Positions 18,009-28,530 are shown, counted from the first letter of the stretch. The stretch: 64,000 nt of DNA from Paraburkholderia acidicola (GCF_002362315.1 NZ_MTZV01000004.1:992001-1056000); one strand, 5' to 3'. Program-made: numbers and translations. Notes: generated from the letters alone by a model not told the origin.

Positions 18009-18041
18009 GGGCGCGTGGGTTCGTCGAAATAGCGCAGTGTG

Positions 18042-18074
18042 TGAGCATCGCGTCGTTGAAGCACGCGATGCTCA
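18042..18074. terminator. Hairpin between convergent trmL and penicillin acylase genes
   Basis: TGAGCATCGCG (18042-18052) pairs perfectly with CGCGATGCTCA (18064-18074) across an 11-nt loop. It sits between convergent genes but no T-run follows on either strand, so it is at best a weak or Rho-assisted terminator. Confidence 0.45.
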
Positions 18075-18108
18075 TGCACCTGCACCTGATATGAAGATCA
18101 ACAGCGGC

Positions 18109-20562
18109 TCACGGCCTCAATTCCAGCCGATGCACCGCGCTGCCCGGCAGGAACGGCGTCGCCTCGCCATGCACCCAGGCTTCATGCCCCGCGAGAAAGT
18201 ACGGCGACATTGGATGCCCTGACTGCCCGCCCGGCATCTCGAAGATGCCATCCTGCTCGCGCCCCGGCGATACGACCATCCGCTCGGAAGAACCAAACGT
18301 CGGCGACTGCACGCGCGGCATGTAGAAGTCGCCCGGCAACTCATCGTGTGGCGCGCTGAGCCAGTCGCGTACCCACGGCAGCCACGCAGGGATCATCTGC
18401 GCGAATGGATGCGCGATCGCCGAGCGGTTGTGCTCGCCCCAACGCGCGTCCTCGACCTTTGTGCCGGCAGGTAACTGGCCGATCGTATGGTCGACCCGGT
18501 CGAGCATGAAGGCACGCCAGTCGGCGAAGCCGTCCGGCACCCAGGCGTGCTGGGCCGCAAGCGCCTCCATCACCGCCTCGTGACGCGAACTCGCGGCGCG
18601 ATAGCCGAGTCGCGAGTCAGTCGCCTTGAGCGTTGCGTCGAGCTTGCCGAACCACGCGTCGTAGAGCGAAAAGTAGAACCCGCGAACCAGCCGGTAACCG
18701 GTCCCATCGACATCCGCGCGGCCGTTCCACTGCTCGATCGCTTGCCGGAATGCGGCGCGCTGTGGATGGTCCTTCAACGCGTCGGCATCGAGCGCGTCGA
18801 GGGCGACATGGCGCCAGGTTTCAATCCACAGGGCGCGGTCATCGGTCTGGATTGCCAGCAGGTCGCGCTCGCTAGCATGCGGCAACGCCAGCAGATCGTC
18901 GCGGATCTGTGATGCACGTGCGCCGAGGTCGGTGCCGCCATCGCCGTACAACGCCACCTCGTCGAGCGGCACGGTGCGATTGTTGGCGGTCCACAATCGT
19001 CCGAGCGGCGGGTCGATCCGCGACGGATACGCATCGGGCGCCAGATAGCCCTGCCAGCCGCGATAGGTGGCCGAATCGAGCGGCAGGTCGCTGAGCGGTC
19101 CGCTCGGTAGATCGGTGGCTGCGTCGCGGTGCGGCACAGGTCCGGCAAGCGTCCAGCCGATCTTGCCGTGCGCATCGGCGACGGCGAAGTTCTGCGTGGG
19201 AATCCCGCTGATCTGCGCGACATGCAGCGCATCCGCGACACTCGCGGTGCCTTCGAGCTGCTGCAGATTCAGGTTGATCGCCTCGCGATCGTGCGCGACC
19301 CAGCGCATCGCATAGGCATGCGAGCCGACGACAATCTGCGGTCCCCACTGCGTCTCGACCACCGGCAGATCGACCGGCGCTGCACCTTTGACGGCGATGC
19401 GTTCGTGATAGACCGTCGAGCGTGCCCAGCTGCCGTCCGCGATCCGGTATTGCAGCGGATCGGCGGGATTGCGCTGCAGTTCGATCAGATCGATGTAGCG
19501 GCCGTAGCTGTCGGTGAAGCCCCACGCGATCTGCCCGTTGCTACCGGCGATCACGAGCGGCACACCGGGCAGGCTCACGCCAGTAACGTGGCGCATTTGT
19601 CCATCCGGTCCGGGCCACGCCAGCGATAGCCGATACCAGATGTTCGGCAACGACAAACCCAGGTGCATGTCGTTAGCGAGCAGCGCGCCGCCGTGCGCAC
19701 TGTGCGCACCATCGACGGCCCAGTTGTTACTGCCGATCATCGAGCGGTTGATCGTCGGGCTGTCGTCTATCGAACCCGCTTCATGCGCGGCGACGCTTGC
19801 CGGTTTCGACATAGACAGCCAGTCCGGGCGCGTGGCAGGCGGCGTCGCGAGCGCATCGTGCGCGGGCACCGCGACATCGAACGGCGCGTCCCAGTGGCTC
19901 GTCGCGGGGAGCATGAAGGTGTACAGATCCGCGGGCACGCGCTCTCGTAACGCGGCGCGCGACAGGATGCGGGACTCCTCATCGCTCTGCAGATCGAAGT
20001 ACATCGTATAGACAGTGAGCAGCGTGTCTTCGGGACGCCACGCCGCGGGCTGCGTGCGCAGCAGCCAGTATTCGAATGGGCGCGAAGCCAGCGACTTGAG
20101 TCCGTCGTTCACGCCCGCCGTGTATTGATCGAGCAGTTGCCGTTGCTCCGGAGGCAACGCGGCGATCAACGCCTGCGCGCGTTCGCGAAAACGGTGCAGC
20201 CGGTTGCGGCGATCGAGTGGCAACGCGGCCGGACCGATCAGTTCGGACATCTCGCCCGCAGCGACACGGCGCAACAGATCCATCTGGAAGAAGCGATCCT
20301 GCGCCTGCACGAAACCGATACCGAAGGCGACATCAGCGCGGGTGCGGCCTTGTAGCGTCGGTACGCCGAGCGCATCGCGATTAATCGTTACCGGCGCGGA
20401 TAGCGTCGAAGCAACGTGGGTTCCATCGAGCTGCGGCAGACTTGCACGCAAGGTCGCCCAGGTGGCGATTGCGATGACCGCGAGGAGCGCAATCAACAGG
20501 CAGAGCAGTGTGATCAACCAGGCGGAATACCGCCTTCTCGAGCGAGGGATTGGACGATTCAT
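18109..20562 (-). CDS. Penicillin acylase family protein (Ntn hydrolase)
   Basis: An 817-residue S45-family N-terminal nucleophile hydrolase. The nucleophile is predicted as Ser278 in MIGSNNWAVDG, which becomes the N-terminus of the beta chain after self-cleavage. The upstream alpha segment has DALGVPTLQGRTRADVAFGIGFVQAQDRFFQMD. Residues about 14-37 form a hydrophobic helix, giving a membrane-anchored or exported precursor. Such enzymes hydrolyse amides including N-acyl-homoserine lactones or beta-lactam side chains; the substrate here is unknown. It is the only gene between trmL and gpsA and has its own promoter region at 20563-20719. Confidence 0.9.
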   Translation of the reverse strand: MNRPIPRSRRRYSAWLITLLCLLIALLAVIAIATWATLRASLPQLDGTHVASTLSAPVTINRDALGVPTLQGRTRADVAFGIGFVQAQDRFFQMDLLRRVAAGEMSELIGPAALPLDRRNRLHRFRERAQALIAALPPEQRQLLDQYTAGVNDGLKSLASRPFEYWLLRTQPAAWRPEDTLLTVYTMYFDLQSDEESRILSRAALRERVPADLYTFMLPATSHWDAPFDVAVPAHDALATPPATRPDWLSMSKPASVAAHEAGSIDDSPTINRSMIGSNNWAVDGAHSAHGGALLANDMHLGLSLPNIWYRLSLAWPGPDGQMRHVTGVSLPGVPLVIAGSNGQIAWGFTDSYGRYIDLIELQRNPADPLQYRIADGSWARSTVYHERIAVKGAAPVDLPVVETQWGPQIVVGSHAYAMRWVAHDREAINLNLQQLEGTASVADALHVAQISGIPTQNFAVADAHGKIGWTLAGPVPHRDAATDLPSGPLSDLPLDSATYRGWQGYLAPDAYPSRIDPPLGRLWTANNRTVPLDEVALYGDGGTDLGARASQIRDDLLALPHASERDLLAIQTDDRALWIETWRHVALDALDADALKDHPQRAAFRQAIEQWNGRADVDGTGYRLVRGFYFSLYDAWFGKLDATLKATDSRLGYRAASSRHEAVMEALAAQHAWVPDGFADWRAFMLDRVDHTIGQLPAGTKVEDARWGEHNRSAIAHPFAQMIPAWLPWVRDWLSAPHDELPGDFYMPRVQSPTFGSSERMVVSPGREQDGIFEMPGGQSGHPMSPYFLAGHEAWVHGEATPFLPGSAVHRLELRP

Positions 20563-20719
20563 TGCGGAAAGCGCGAGGTTCTTGTCGCCGACCGGTCAGG
20601 GGGTGTCGATCGGGCCAAACGGTACGCACCGATAGTACGGTGTTTTATTAACGTACCGTGCCGAAGTGACACTGAAGAGTCCGGGTCATGCAGCCATGCC
20701 GCATAAACCGCGGACTTCG

Positions 20720-21718
20720 CTACTCGGCTTTCGCGTCGCGCCGCAACAGCGCGCTGACTGCATCGCGCGGTGCGACGCCTTCGAACAGTACCGCGCACAC
20801 CGCCTGCGTGATCGGCATGTCGATGCCGTGCGCATGGGCGATGGCCAGTACCGCCTGCGCGCAGCGCACGCCTTCCGCGACGTGGCCGAGTGTGCCGAGA
20901 ATCGCGTCGAGCGGACGGCCCGCCGCAAGCTGCATACCGACTGTCCGATTGCGCGAGAGATCGCCGGTAGCGGTGAGAATCAGATCGCCGAGCCCGGTCA
21001 GACCGGTGAACGTCTCCGTACGACCGCCGAGCGTCGCGCCAAGACGCGACATTTCCGCGAGACCGCGCGTGATCAGCGCTGCGCGCGCGTTGAGCCCGAG
21101 GCCAAGGCCGTCGGCAATGCCGGTGGCAATCGCCAGCACGTTCTTGACCGCGCCGCCCACTTCGACGCCGACGACGTCGTCGCCGGTGTAGATGCGCATC
21201 GCGCCATGATGAAACGCGGCGACGGTGCGCTCGCGACACTCCGTCGACGTACTCGCCACCGTCAATGCAACCGGCAGGCCCTGCGCCACTTCACGTGCGA
21301 AGCTCGGACCGGACAGCACGCCGTTACTGGGATGACCTGCAAGCTCTTCTGCCACGACCTGATGCGGCAACCGCTGCGTGTCCGCATCGAAACCCTTGCA
21401 CAACCAGACGATATGCGCCGGTACCGCCGCCGCATCGCGCATCGCACGCAGCAGTCCACGCAGGCCCGCAACCGGCGTCGCAACGACACACAACGCGTCG
21501 TCAGCGGCGCCGTGCGCGAGCGCGGCGGCGAGCTGCGTTTCATAGCGCAACGCCTGCGGCAACGCAACGCCCGCTAGATAGTGGGCGTTTTCATGTGCAG
21601 TGGAGAGTTCGGCGACGAGCGCGCTGTCGCGCGCCCAGAGCACCGCATCGTGCCGCGCGGCCAGATGGCCGGCGAGTGCGGTGCCCCATGCACCGGCGCC
21701 GAGGACGGCAACCTTCAT
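20720..21718 (-). CDS. gpsA: Glycerol-3-phosphate dehydrogenase [NAD(P)+]
   Basis: A 332-residue enzyme that reduces dihydroxyacetone phosphate to sn-glycerol-3-phosphate for phospholipid synthesis. It starts with the Rossmann motif [14 protein letters not shown] and contains the catalytic Lys region ([24 protein letters not shown]) and LARSGATLGGR-like sequence ([25 protein letters not shown]). Start at ATG 21718. The secB-gpsA order, with a 21-bp gap, is common in beta-proteobacteria. Confidence 0.96.
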   Translation of the reverse strand: MKVAVLGAGAWGTALAGHLAARHDAVLWARDSALVAELSTAHENAHYLAGVALPQALRYETQLAAALAHGAADDALCVVATPVAGLRGLLRAMRDAAAVPAHIVWLCKGFDADTQRLPHQVVAEELAGHPSNGVLSGPSFAREVAQGLPVALTVASTSTECRERTVAAFHHGAMRIYTGDDVVGVEVGGAVKNVLAIATGIADGLGLGLNARAALITRGLAEMSRLGATLGGRTETFTGLTGLGDLILTATGDLSRNRTVGMQLAAGRPLDAILGTLGHVAEGVRCAQAVLAIAHAHGIDMPITQAVCAVLFEGVAPRDAVSALLRRDAKAE

Positions 21719-21739
21719 ACCCGGCACCGTGCGCGAGCG

Positions 21740-22210
21740 TCAGTGTTTCGCGGTGCTTTGCGCCGCGCTTTCCTGCGACGCAATCTGCGCCAGACGCTGC
21801 TCGTAGAGCGCCTGGAAGTTGATTTCGGCGAGATGGATGGGCGGGAAACCTGCACGGGTGATCGCGTCGGCGATGTTCGAGCGCAGATACGGGAACAGGA
21901 TGGTCGGGCAAGCGATGCCGACGAGCGGATCGACCTGTTCCGCCGGAATGTTGCGGATGTCGAAAATGCCGGCCTGCTTCGCTTCGATCAGGAACGCGAC
22001 CTTGTCCGACACCTTGGCGGTCACGGTGCCGGTGACGAGGATTTCGAACACGCTTTCTGCCAGGCGTTCGGCCTTCACGTCGACTTCGACCTCGACCGAC
22101 GGCATTTCCTGTTCGAGGAAGATGCCCGGCGAATTCGGTTGCTCGAGCGACATGTCCTTCAAGTAGACACGCTGGATGTTGAAGAACGGCTGGTTATTCT
22201 CGTCGGACAT
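21740..22210 (-). CDS. secB: Protein-export chaperone SecB
   Basis: A 156-residue tetrameric chaperone that holds preproteins unfolded and hands them to SecA. Signature segments are [19 protein letters not shown] near the N-terminus, [12 protein letters not shown] and [39 protein letters not shown] 22210 (MSDENNQP) is the expected start. It lies downstream of the grxC gene and upstream of gpsA, a conserved cluster. Confidence 0.97.
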   Translation of the reverse strand: MSDENNQPFFNIQRVYLKDMSLEQPNSPGIFLEQEMPSVEVEVDVKAERLAESVFEILVTGTVTAKVSDKVAFLIEAKQAGIFDIRNIPAEQVDPLVGIACPTILFPYLRSNIADAITRAGFPPIHLAEINFQALYEQRLAQIASQESAAQSTAKH

Positions 22211-22353
22211 GATTAAGTGATTCCCTGAATGTAGTTGCGGCGTGCCATGTTTCCATGGCCCGCCAGTTCGGTGTACTGCTATGCGCCACCCCGTCACGGA
22301 GCCCGCCAGGAGCGGCTCGCGCCGCGCCGCCTGGCACCGCGTCAGCCGGACGC

Positions 22354-22617
22354 TTACGCGGCGACTTCCAGCAGCGGCGTCAGACCGCCCTTGCGGTCGA
22401 GCGCGGAGAGATCATCGTAGCCGCCCACATGGGTGTCGCCGATGAATACCTGCGGCACCGTACGCCGGCCGGTACGTGTCATCATTTCTTCACGCCGGGT
22501 CGGATCCTTGTCGATGAGCACTTTTTCAACGTGCTCGACGCCGCGCGACTTTAAAAGACGTTCGGCCATCTGGCAATACGGACACACCTGCGTGCTGTAC
22601 ATGATCACTTTGTTCAC
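22354..22617 (-). CDS. grxC: Glutaredoxin 3
   Basis: An 87-residue dithiol glutaredoxin that reduces disulfides using glutathione. The active site is CPYC ([12 protein letters not shown]), followed by [19 protein letters not shown] with the cis-Pro. A GTG start at 22617 is chosen because GGAG lies six bases upstream and the product then begins MNKVIMYST as in the family. The start overlaps the rhodanese gene's stop (GTGA), indicating translational coupling. Confidence 0.95.
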   Translation of the reverse strand: MNKVIMYSTQVCPYCQMAERLLKSRGVEHVEKVLIDKDPTRREEMMTRTGRRTVPQVFIGDTHVGGYDDLSALDRKGGLTPLLEVAA

Positions 22618-23039
22618 TTTGCAGCTCCTTGCTTCACGACCGGCATGCCGGCCTGCTGCCAGGCGTTGAGACCGCCCTGCAGAACATGGACTTCGGCGTA
22701 ACCCGCATCCTGCACGACGCGCACCGCCTTGTTCGACTGCTGGCCAGTCTGACACACCAGCAGCACCGGATTGCTCTTGTTCTTCACAAGCTGGCCGACC
22801 TTCGCCTGCAATTCGGCAAATTCGAGGTGGCGTGCCGACGGCAGATGACCCGCCGCGAAATCCGCCGCCGAACGCAGATCGACGACCACGGCGTTGCGCC
22901 GGTTGATCAGCTGCGTGGCCTCGCTAGCGGTGACGCCGCCACGGCCACGGCGGCTGAGCGCCGGCCACAGGAGCAACGCACCAGAGATGAGGGCAATCGC
23001 GATGAGTACAAGGTTTGTGTAATCGGTGAAAAACTTCAC
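22614..23039 (-). CDS. Membrane-anchored rhodanese-like protein
   Basis: A 141-residue protein with an N-terminal transmembrane helix (LVLIAIALISGALLLWPAL) and a rhodanese domain whose active-site loop is CQTGQQS (VLLVCQTGQQSNKAV). The preceding VVVDLRSAADFAAGHLPSARH is the typical CH2 motif. GTG 23039 follows GGCGGA at the right spacing. The same gene order rhodanese-grxC-secB-gpsA occurs widely in beta- and gamma-proteobacteria (YibN). Minus-strand TATAAT at 23091-23086 may be its -10 box. Confidence 0.9.
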   Translation of the reverse strand: MKFFTDYTNLVLIAIALISGALLLWPALSRRGRGGVTASEATQLINRRNAVVVDLRSAADFAAGHLPSARHLEFAELQAKVGQLVKNKSNPVLLVCQTGQQSNKAVRVVQDAGYAEVHVLQGGLNAWQQAGMPVVKQGAAK

Positions 23040-23176
23040 GGAAAATCCGCCGAAAAAGAGAGAAATCGAAAAGGAGAATCCAGCCATTATAAAATAACCG
23101 CCTGTCGCCGATACGACCGTCCGCTTTCGGCACCTCGGCCCGACGCTTTACCGCTTCCTTACTACCGACCGGCACC

Positions 23177-23923
23177 ATGTACAAACTCGTTCTCATCCGC
23201 CACGGCGAATCGACGTGGAACAAGGAAAACCGCTTCACCGGCTGGGTCGACGTCGACCTGACCGAGCAGGGTAACCGCGAGGCGCAGCAAGCCGGCGTCC
23301 TGCTGAAGGAATCGGGCTACACGTTCGATATCGCCTACACGTCCGTGCTGAAGCGGGCGATCCGTACGCTGTGGCACGTGCAGGACCAGATGGACCTGAT
23401 GTATCTGCCAGTCGTGCATTCGTGGCGTCTGAACGAGCGCCATTACGGCGCGCTGTCGGGGCTGAACAAGGCCGAAACTGCGGCGAAGTACGGCGACGAA
23501 CAGGTCTTGGTCTGGCGTCGTAGCTACGACACGCCGCCGCCCGCACTCGATCCGTCCGACGAGCGCACCGGCTACGCCGATCCGCGCTACACGAAGGTGC
23601 CGCGTGCCGATCTGCCGCTCACCGAGTGCCTGAAGGACACGGTCGCACGTGTGCTACCGATCTGGAACGAATCGATCGCGCCGGCCGTCAAGTCGGGCCG
23701 CAAGGTGCTCATCGCCGCGCACGGCAACTCGCTGCGCGCGCTGATCAAGTACCTCGACGGTATTTCGGACAACGATATCGTCGGCCTGAACATTCCGAAC
23801 GGGATCCCGCTCGTCTATGAACTCGACGAGAACCTGAAGCCGCTCAAGCACTACTACCTCGGCGACCAGGAAGCGATCGCGCAGGCACAAGCCGCGGTCG
23901 CGAAGCAGGGCAAGGCGGGTTGA
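23177..23923 (+). CDS. gpmA: 2,3-bisphosphoglycerate-dependent phosphoglycerate mutase
   Basis: A 248-residue glycolytic enzyme that interconverts 3- and 2-phosphoglycerate. It begins [27 protein letters not shown] sequence with the phosphohistidine RHG motif (His9), has [16 protein letters not shown], and ends with the second His in [17 protein letters not shown]. Length matches the dPGM family. It is divergent from the rhodanese gene and followed by ctpA. Confidence 0.97.
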   Translation: MYKLVLIRHGESTWNKENRFTGWVDVDLTEQGNREAQQAGVLLKESGYTFDIAYTSVLKRAIRTLWHVQDQMDLMYLPVVHSWRLNERHYGALSGLNKAETAAKYGDEQVLVWRRSYDTPPPALDPSDERTGYADPRYTKVPRADLPLTECLKDTVARVLPIWNESIAPAVKSGRKVLIAAHGNSLRALIKYLDGISDNDIVGLNIPNGIPLVYELDENLKPLKHYYLGDQEAIAQAQAAVAKQGKAG

Positions 23924-24139
23924 TCGCGAGGCGCGGCGGGTCGCCGTACACCGCCGCGCCACCCGCCCGAGCGTTACCGCACATTTCTTTGGCACAACCG
24001 CGCCGGAAGCCCGAACCACCCCCGACGGCGACTGTCGAACCGCGATTGCGTCACCGCTCACAGCCTGGGCAGGTGTGCAGTTATACTTGTCCGTCGCTTT
24101 CTACCTGACGCTGCCACGCGCTCCCGACTGCCCCACTCT

Positions 24140-25726
24140 ATGCGAAAGAATCTGAAAAACATCGGCCTGATCGCTGCGGGCCTTGCCACCGGCGTGTTTG
24201 CCACGCTGCAACTGTCCGCCTCCGCCCAGCAAGCCGCCTCTGCCCCGCTGCCGCTCGACCAGCTCCGTCTCTTCGCCGAAGTATTCGGACAGATCAAGCA
24301 TGAGTACGTCGAACCGGTCGACGACAAGAAGCTGCTCACCGCGGCGATCAAGGGGATGGTCGCAAGTCTCGACCCGCACTCGTCGTATCTCGACAAGACC
24401 GATTACCAGGAACTGCAGGAGCAGACCAAGGGCCGCTTCGCGGGTCTCGGCATCGAAATTTCATCGGAAGACGGGCTGATCAAGGTGATCTCGCCGATCG
24501 AGGACACGCCCGCGTTCCGCGCCGGCATCCGTCCGGGCGATCTCATCACGCGCATCAACGACAAGCCGGTCCGCGGCATGACGCTCGACCAGGCGGTCAA
24601 GCAGATGCGCGGCGACCCGGGCACCAAGGTCACGCTGACCATCTTCCGCAAGACTGACGACCGCACGTTCCCGCTCACGGTGACACGCGCGATCATCAAC
24701 GTGCAGAGCGTGAAGATGAAGGTCCCCGCGCCGGGCTACGGTTATATCCGCATCACGAGCTTCCAGGAACGCACGACGCCCGACCTCGCAGCCAAGCTCA
24801 GGGACCTCGCGCGCCAGCAGCCGAACCTGAAGGGCCTGATTCTCGATCTGCGCAATAACGGCGGCGGTCTGCTGCAAAGCGCGGTCGGCGTCGCCGGTGC
24901 GTTCCTGCCGCCGGATTCGGTCGTCGTCTCGACGAACGGCCAGATCCCGGATTCGAAGCAGGTGTATCGCGACAACTACGATAACTACCGCCTGCCTTCG
25001 TTCGACAGCGATCCGCTGAAGGATCTGCCGCCAATCTTCAAGACCGTACCGATGATCGTGCTGACCAACGCCTACTCGGCGTCGGCCTCCGAAATCGTCG
25101 CGGGTGCGCTGCAGGATCAACACCGTGCGCTGATCGTCGGCAAGACGACCTTCGGCAAGGGTTCGGTACAGACGGTCCGCCCGATGACCGCCGACACCGC
25201 CTTGCGCCTCACCACGGCGTACTACTACACGCCGAGCGGCCGTTCGATCCAGAACAAGGGTATCCGCCCGGACATCGCGGTGGATCAATACGCGGAAGGC
25301 GATCCGGACGACGCACTCGTCACGCGCGAAGTCGACTACTCGAACCACCTTGCGAACACGCAGGATCCGAACGAGAAGAAGGAAGAGGACCAGCGCGAAC
25401 AGGAACGCATGGACCAGCTGCGTCTGCTTGAAGAGCAGAACGACAAGAAGACGCCGGAGCAACGCCAGAAGGACCGCGACCGCAAGCCGATCGAGTTCGG
25501 TTCCGCCGACGACTTCATGCTGCAACAGGCGCTGAACAAGCTGGAAGGCAAGCCGGTGCAGGAATCGAAGTCGGCCATGGAACGCCGGCTCGCGCAGAAC
25601 AAGCCGGCCCAGTCGGCTTCTGCGCCGGTCGCTGTGAAGCCTGCGCTGCCGGTTACGCCGGGGGCTTCTTCGCCGGCTGCTGCGACACCGGCATCGGCAC
25701 CTGTGCCGGCCTCGCAAGGCAAGTAA
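24140..25726 (+). CDS. ctpA: C-terminal processing protease (S41 family, CtpA)
   Basis: A 528-residue periplasmic serine protease. Order: signal anchor (1-29), PDZ domain (about 95-175, GLGIEISSEDGLIKVISPIEDTPA), then the S41 catalytic core with LDLRNNGGGLL, the nucleophile Ser in AYSASASEIVAG (Ser315 by spacing) and the general-base Lys in FGKGSVQT (Lys340), 25 residues apart. After about residue 410 comes a highly charged E/K/Q-rich region and an Ala/Pro tail, longer than in minimal CtpA and probably a flexible adaptor segment. Related proteases cleave peptidoglycan hydrolases. Confidence 0.94.
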   Translation: MRKNLKNIGLIAAGLATGVFATLQLSASAQQAASAPLPLDQLRLFAEVFGQIKHEYVEPVDDKKLLTAAIKGMVASLDPHSSYLDKTDYQELQEQTKGRFAGLGIEISSEDGLIKVISPIEDTPAFRAGIRPGDLITRINDKPVRGMTLDQAVKQMRGDPGTKVTLTIFRKTDDRTFPLTVTRAIINVQSVKMKVPAPGYGYIRITSFQERTTPDLAAKLRDLARQQPNLKGLILDLRNNGGGLLQSAVGVAGAFLPPDSVVVSTNGQIPDSKQVYRDNYDNYRLPSFDSDPLKDLPPIFKTVPMIVLTNAYSASASEIVAGALQDQHRALIVGKTTFGKGSVQTVRPMTADTALRLTTAYYYTPSGRSIQNKGIRPDIAVDQYAEGDPDDALVTREVDYSNHLANTQDPNEKKEEDQREQERMDQLRLLEEQNDKKTPEQRQKDRDRKPIEFGSADDFMLQQALNKLEGKPVQESKSAMERRLAQNKPAQSASAPVAVKPALPVTPGASSPAAATPASAPVPASQGK

Positions 25727-25740
25727 CGCTTCAGCCTGCC

Positions 25741-25770
25741 GTGTCTTCGCAGCCCACGCTGCGAAGACAC
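25741..25770 (+). terminator. Strong hairpin after ctpA
   Basis: A perfect 12-bp stem GTGTCTTCGCAG/CTGCGAAGACAC with a CCCACG loop starts 15 bp after the ctpA stop. Only two T residues follow, so termination may be partial, allowing some read-through into the ThiF-like gene at 25816. Confidence 0.6.
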
Positions 25771-25815
25771 TTCCCCCGCGCGACTAGAATAACGATAACG
25801 ACGACGCGCCCCGCC

Positions 25816-26577
25816 ATGAACGACGATCAACTCCTCCGCTATTCCCGCCACATCCTTGTCGACGAACTCGGCATCGAAGCGCAGCAGCGTTTTCTCGATG
25901 CACACGCGATCGTCGTCGGGGCGGGCGGGCTCGGATCGCCGGCCGCGATGTATCTGGCGGCAGCGGGTGTCGGACAGCTCACGCTGGTCGATGCCGATAC
26001 CGTCGATCTGACCAACCTGCAGCGCCAGATCCTGCACGTCACGGCATCGGTGGGACGCAGCAAGGTTGAGTCCGGACGCGATGCAATCGGTCAGCTGAAT
26101 CCCGATGTCGTCGTGAACGCGGTAACGGCACGAGCAGACGATGCGTGGCTCGACACAGCCGTGCCGCACGCCACCGTCGTACTCGACTGCACGGATAACT
26201 TCGCAACCCGCCACGCAATTAATCGCGCGTGCGTCGCGCATCGCGTGCCGCTCGTGTCCGGCGCGGCGTTGCGCTTCGATGGCCAGATCAGTACGTTCGA
26301 TTTCCGCGACGATGCGTCGCCGTGCTACGCGTGCATCTTCCCGGAAGATCAGCCGTTCGAGGAAGTCGCGTGTTCGACGATGGGGGTCTTTGCGCCGACG
26401 GTCGGCATCATCGGTGCAATGCAGGCCGCCGAAGCCCTGCGCGTGATCGCCGGTGTCGGCACGACGCTCACCGGCCGGCTGATGATGCTCGACTCACTGC
26501 GGATGGAATGGAACACGATGCGCATCGCGCGGCAACCGGATTGCCCGGTGTGCGGCGGACGGCATCGTATCGCTTGA
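25816..26577 (+). CDS. ThiF/MoeB/HesA-family adenylyltransferase
   Basis: A 253-residue E1-like enzyme that adenylates the C-terminal glycine of a ubiquitin-like sulfur carrier (MoaD or ThiS). It has RYSRHILVDELGIEAQQR, the nucleotide loop VVGAGGLGSPAAMYLAAAGVG, LVDADTVDLTNLQRQI with catalytic Arg, and two zinc CxxC pairs, CYAC and CPVC. Which carrier it serves cannot be told; no thi or moa gene is adjacent. ATG 25816 is the family start. Confidence 0.9.
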   Translation: MNDDQLLRYSRHILVDELGIEAQQRFLDAHAIVVGAGGLGSPAAMYLAAAGVGQLTLVDADTVDLTNLQRQILHVTASVGRSKVESGRDAIGQLNPDVVVNAVTARADDAWLDTAVPHATVVLDCTDNFATRHAINRACVAHRVPLVSGAALRFDGQISTFDFRDDASPCYACIFPEDQPFEEVACSTMGVFAPTVGIIGAMQAAEALRVIAGVGTTLTGRLMMLDSLRMEWNTMRIARQPDCPVCGGRHRIA

Positions 26578-26613
26578 GGGTTGCGCGCGAGAGGTTTTGC
26601 GCAAAACGCGTAA

Positions 26614-28362
26614 TCAGATTTCCGCGACCCGCTTCAGCGCGGCCTGCACTTCTTCCGGTTCGAACGAGGCCAGCACATCGGCCACCGGTTTTTCAAGCGT
26701 CTTCAGGTGCGAGCGCAGCACTTCCTGCTTGACGACCAGCAACTGACTCGGATGCATCGAGAACTCGGTTAGCCCCATGCCCAGCAACAGACGCGTCAGC
26801 GCCGGATCGCCGGCCATTTCTCCGCACACCGACACCGGCACGCCCGCGCGTTTCGCTTCGCGCAGCGTGAACGCGATCAGATGCAGCACCGCCGGATGCA
26901 GCGGATCGTACAGATGCGCGACCGCGTTGTCGGCGCGATCGATGGCTAGCGTGTACTGGATCAGATCGTTGGTCCCGATCGACAGGAAATCGAGCCGTTT
27001 CAGGAACAGCGGCAATGCAATCGCCGCCGCCGGAATCTCGATCATCGCGCCGACCTGCACGTTCGGATTGTAGGCAAGACCCGCGTCATCGAGCTGGCGC
27101 TTGGCCTCACGGATCAGATCGAGCGTCTGGTCGATTTCCTGCGCGTGCGCGAGCATCGGAATCAGGATCTTCACCGAACCAAACGCGGACGCCCGCAGGA
27201 TCGCGCGCAACTGCGTGAGGAACATCTGCGGCTCGGACAGACTCCACCGGATTGCGCGCAGACCCAGGGCCGGATTCGCCGCGGTCTCATACCCGTCGCC
27301 ACCGCTGATCGATTCGAGCGGCTTGTCCGCGCCGACATCGATCGTGCGGATCGTCACCGGCAGGCCGTTCATCAGCTCGACAGCACGGCGGTAGGCGGCG
27401 AACTGCTCTTCCTCTTCAGGCAAGCGGTCCTTCGTGTTCATGAAGAGGAATTCGGTGCGAAACAGCCCGACGCCCATCGCGCCGGCTTCGACGGCCGCGA
27501 TCGCGTCGTCGGGCAGTTCGATGTTCGCGCACAGTTCGATGCGCGTGCCGCACAGCGTCTGCGTAGGCGAAAACTTCAGGCGCTGCAGCTTGCGCTGCTC
27601 GAGCGCTTTCTCGCTCTGCCGATACGAATACTCTTCCAGCACGATCGGCGCCGGATCGACGATCACGATGCCATGATCGCCATCGACGATGATCAGATCA
27701 TCCTGTCGGATCAGCGCGCTGGCGTGCTGCACGCCGACGGCAGCCGGAATGCCGAGGCTGCGCGCGACGATCGCCGTATGCGACGTGCGACCGCCGAGGT
27801 CCGTCACGAAGCCCTGAAAGGTCTGCGTCTTGAACTGCATCATGTCGGCAGGCGCGATGTCGTGCGCCACGACGATCATCTCCTCGCAACTGCCATGCAC
27901 GCCGTCGAGCGGCGACGGCGATGCGCCGGCAAGCGCTTTCAGCAGCCGCTCCACCACCTGCTCGATATCGGCCTTGCGTTCGCGCAGGTACTCGTCTTCG
28001 ATGTCGTCGAAGTGACGCGACAGACGTTCGAGCTGCTCGGTCAGCGCCCATTCGACGTTATAGCGGCGCGTGCGGACGAGATCGATGGTTTCCTGCACGA
28101 GCATCGCGTCGTTCAGGATCATCGAATGGACGTTGATGAACGCGCCCATTTCGCTAGGCGCGTCGGCGGCGAGATCCGCGCGCAGCGCGTCGAGTTCGAC
28201 ATGCACGCGCTGCTGGGCCGAGCGAAAACGCTCGATCTCGCCTTCCATCTGGGCGGGTTCGATCAGGTAGTGGTCGACGTCGAGTGCAGCCGGGGCGATC
28301 AGATAAGCCCGCCCGATGGCGATACCGCGTGACACGGGAATTCCATGCAGCGTGAAAGACAC
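26614..28362 (-). CDS. ptsI: Phosphoenolpyruvate-protein phosphotransferase (PTS Enzyme I)
   Basis: A 582-residue PTS Enzyme I that moves phosphate from PEP to HPr. The N-terminal domain has the phospho-His in DLGGRTSHTAIVARSLGIPA (His195 from this start); the C-terminal PEP-binding barrel has GVGLFRTEFLFM, SIGTNDLIQYTLAIDRAD and the active Cys in VSVCGEMAGD. GTG 28362 is chosen because AGAGGAGG lies five bases upstream; the earlier in-frame GTG falls inside that site. It lies downstream of ptsH but is separated by a terminator and a possible separate promoter. Confidence 0.96.
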   Translation of the reverse strand: MSFTLHGIPVSRGIAIGRAYLIAPAALDVDHYLIEPAQMEGEIERFRSAQQRVHVELDALRADLAADAPSEMGAFINVHSMILNDAMLVQETIDLVRTRRYNVEWALTEQLERLSRHFDDIEDEYLRERKADIEQVVERLLKALAGASPSPLDGVHGSCEEMIVVAHDIAPADMMQFKTQTFQGFVTDLGGRTSHTAIVARSLGIPAAVGVQHASALIRQDDLIIVDGDHGIVIVDPAPIVLEEYSYRQSEKALEQRKLQRLKFSPTQTLCGTRIELCANIELPDDAIAAVEAGAMGVGLFRTEFLFMNTKDRLPEEEEQFAAYRRAVELMNGLPVTIRTIDVGADKPLESISGGDGYETAANPALGLRAIRWSLSEPQMFLTQLRAILRASAFGSVKILIPMLAHAQEIDQTLDLIREAKRQLDDAGLAYNPNVQVGAMIEIPAAAIALPLFLKRLDFLSIGTNDLIQYTLAIDRADNAVAHLYDPLHPAVLHLIAFTLREAKRAGVPVSVCGEMAGDPALTRLLLGMGLTEFSMHPSQLLVVKQEVLRSHLKTLEKPVADVLASFEPEEVQAALKRVAEI

Positions 28363-28431
28363 GCGCACCTCCTCTAGTTGTGTAATGCCGCGGCAAACCG
28401 CTGCAAAGCTAGCTCTCAGACCCCGGCGGCC

Positions 28432-28437
28432 ATTATA
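28432..28437 (-). promoter_or_regulatory. Candidate -10 element for ptsI
   Basis: A perfect TATAAT on the minus strand about 70 bp before the ptsI GTG, downstream of the ptsH terminator. The -35 region (around 28454-28459) is poor, so an activator may be needed or the element may be weak. Confidence 0.4.
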
Positions 28438-28530
28438 AATTCCGCAGCCCGTTCACGCGTGTGTTGCTGATGTGCGGCGCAACATCGCAGGTTGCGCAAA
28501 AACCCGCGTAATAGCGCTAAAAAAGGCCAT